Of a stretch of 45,292 nt of DNA, positions 43,985 through 45,292 are shown piece after piece. Below the pieces are notes generated by a model. It was not told the DNA's origin. It did no database searches and was given only the letters and a program-made list of their open reading frames with translations. Position 1 is the first letter of the stretch; every line of letters starts with the position of its first letter. The DNA is taken from assembly GCA_011391255.1 (NCBI GenBank), contig JAABQV010000018.1, positions 1 to 45,292 on the forward strand, given 5' to 3'. Source of the stretch: Dechloromonas sp. Lineage in GTDB: Bacteria; Pseudomonadota; Gammaproteobacteria; Burkholderiales; Rhodocyclaceae. The translations under genes were made by a program, and so were the position numbers.

Positions 43985-45292
43985 ATGTCAGAAAAGTTCT
44001 TGGATTCCAATGGTTTGGACGCGTGGGAAAAAGCGGCCGCGAAACATTCACCCGGTGGTGACGTCAAGAATCTGAACTGGATCACGCCGGAAGGTCTGGC
44101 GGTCAAGCCGCTGTATACCAAGGCGGATGTGGCTGATCTCGAATTTGCCGACACCCTGCCCGGTTTCGCGCCCTATCTGCGCGGCCCGCAGCCGACGATG
44201 TACGCGGTCAAGCCGTGGACGATCCGCCAGTACGCCGGTTTCTCTACCGCTGAAGCCTCCAATGCCTTCTACCGCAAGGCGCTTGCCGCCGGTGGTCAGG
44301 GCGTTTCTGTCGCTTTCGATCTGGCAACGCACCGTGGTTACGACTCCGATAACGCCCGGGTGACGGGTGACGTCGGCAAGGCTGGTGTGGCGATTGATTC
44401 CGTCGAAGACATGAAGATTCTTTTCGACAGCATCCCGCTCGACAAGGTGTCGGTCTCAATGACGATGAATGGTGCCGTCTTGCCGATCCTTGCCGGCTAT
44501 ATCGTTGCTGCCGAAGAACAGGGCATACCGCAGGATCAGCTGTCGGGCACAATTCAGAACGACATCCTCAAAGAATTCATGGTGCGGAATACCTATATTT
44601 ATCCGCCCAAGCCGTCGATGAAGATCATCGCCGATATTTTCGGCTACACCGCGCAGCACATGCCGAAGTTCAACTCAATCTCGATTTCCGGTTACCACAT
44701 CCAGGAAGCCGGTGCCAATCAGGCCATCGAACTGGCCTTCACGCTGGCTGACGGCATGGAATACGTTCGCACTGGCGTCGCTTCCGGCATGGACGTTGAT
44801 ACTTTTGCCGGCCGCTTGTCCTTTTTCTGGGCGGTGGGGATGAACTTCTACCTCGAAATCGCCAAGATGCGTGCCGGTCGCCTGTTGTGGCAGCGCATCA
44901 TGACCAAGTTCAATGCCAAGAACCCGAAGTCGATGATGCTACGCACGCACAGCCAGACTTCCGGTTGGTCTTTGACTGAGCAGGACCCGTACAACAATGT
45001 CGTCCGGACGACCATCGAGGCGATGGCTGCGGTTTTCGGCGGCACCCAGTCGCTGCACACCAATGCGCTCGATGAAGCCATCGCCCTGCCGACCGAGTTT
45101 TCGTCGCGCATCGCCCGCAACACGCAGCTGATCATCCAGGAAGAAACCCACATCACCAATGTCGTCGATCCGTGGGCCGGTTCCTACATGATGGAAAAGT
45201 TGACCCAGGATATGGCCGACAAGGCCTGGGGCATCATCGAGGAAATCGAGGCGATGGGCGGTATGACCAAGGCGGTCGAATCGGGCTGGGCC
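43985..45292 (+). CDS. scpA: Methylmalonyl-CoA mutase, N-terminal part (3' end outside window)
   Basis: The first 436 codons; the reading frame is open at the right edge. Substrate-binding TIM barrel marks: [100 protein letters not shown] and [20 protein letters not shown]. It isomerises methylmalonyl-CoA and succinyl-CoA using adenosylcobalamin; the B12-binding domain lies beyond the window. GAGAGGG 7 bases before ATG 43985 is a good ribosome site. It links to the corrinoid operon at 32835-40197. Confidence 0.97.
   Translation, partial: MSEKFLDSNGLDAWEKAAAKHSPGGDVKNLNWITPEGLAVKPLYTKADVADLEFADTLPGFAPYLRGPQPTMYAVKPWTIRQYAGFSTAEASNAFYRKALAAGGQGVSVAFDLATHRGYDSDNARVTGDVGKAGVAIDSVEDMKILFDSIPLDKVSVSMTMNGAVLPILAGYIVAAEEQGIPQDQLSGTIQNDILKEFMVRNTYIYPPKPSMKIIADIFGYTAQHMPKFNSISISGYHIQEAGANQAIELAFTLADGMEYVRTGVASGMDVDTFAGRLSFFWAVGMNFYLEIAKMRAGRLLWQRIMTKFNAKNPKSMMLRTHSQTSGWSLTEQDPYNNVVRTTIEAMAAVFGGTQSLHTNALDEAIALPTEFSSRIARNTQLIIQEETHITNVVDPWAGSYMMEKLTQDMADKAWGIIEEIEAMGGMTKAVESGWA

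Overview
The window is about 45 kb of a high-G+C betaproteobacterial chromosome, most likely Rhodocyclales (Azonexus/Dechloromonas-like). Pointers are the atpA-G-D-C order, ubiE next to a UbiJ-type SCP2 gene, the DUF3683 giant oxidoreductase, zapB-zapA-6S RNA, and the overall protein character. This placement is inference; there is no rRNA here to confirm it. No tRNA, transposase, integrase, CRISPR array or replication origin was seen.

Layout. 1-3373 holds the end of the F1Fo ATP synthase operon, closed by a perfect palindromic terminator shared with the convergent ubiE-ubiJ block. 3429-7296 (minus) holds ubiJ, ubiE, a DUF971 gene, a 535-aa PilZ-like protein and a HIT hydrolase. 7394-11783 (minus) holds a 1291-aa FAD/Fe-S oxidoreductase and a YqaA membrane protein. 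Divergent from these is ilvA.

13356-18214 is an accessory island between ilvA and a degenerate EAL gene. It contains a 15-bp perfect inverted repeat, a GSU2403-type nucleotidyltransferase, a translationally coupled MmeI-type (type IIL) restriction-modification fusion enzyme, a DUF4258/DUF2283 pair and an XRE regulator. 18287-20474 is a tightly coupled trio: degenerate EAL, PatB-type C-S lyase, small membrane protein.

20455-31776 is mostly housekeeping: 5-formyl-THF cyclo-ligase, soluble lytic transglycosylase, DUF1631, an NDUFA9-like SDR, CCA enzyme, DUF2905, an alpha/beta hydrolase, YjfB, a hypothetical, SelO and an RNase H-like protein. 31837-32727 encodes a Tim44-domain protein. 32835-40197 (minus) is one cobalamin-riboswitch-led transcription unit: btuB-btuC-btuD-cobO-(CbiZ+nitrilase fusion)-cobB. 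40324-41507 carries zapB, zapA, 6S RNA and a META-domain lipoprotein. Then follow a TauE/SafE permease, a crotonase, a GntR/FCD regulator and the start of methylmalonyl-CoA mutase, an adenosylcobalamin-dependent enzyme that would use the product of the corrinoid uptake/adenosylation operon.

Two places look most worth a second look. One is the secreted-looking CbiZ-nitrilase fusion inside the B12 operon. The other is the NTase-MmeI pair with its palindromic operator-like site and an in-frame palindromic repeat inside the MmeI gene. No stretch over about 300 bases is unexplained: the longest non-coding stretch, 39898-40323, is mainly the riboswitch, and 40859-41081 is the 6S RNA.
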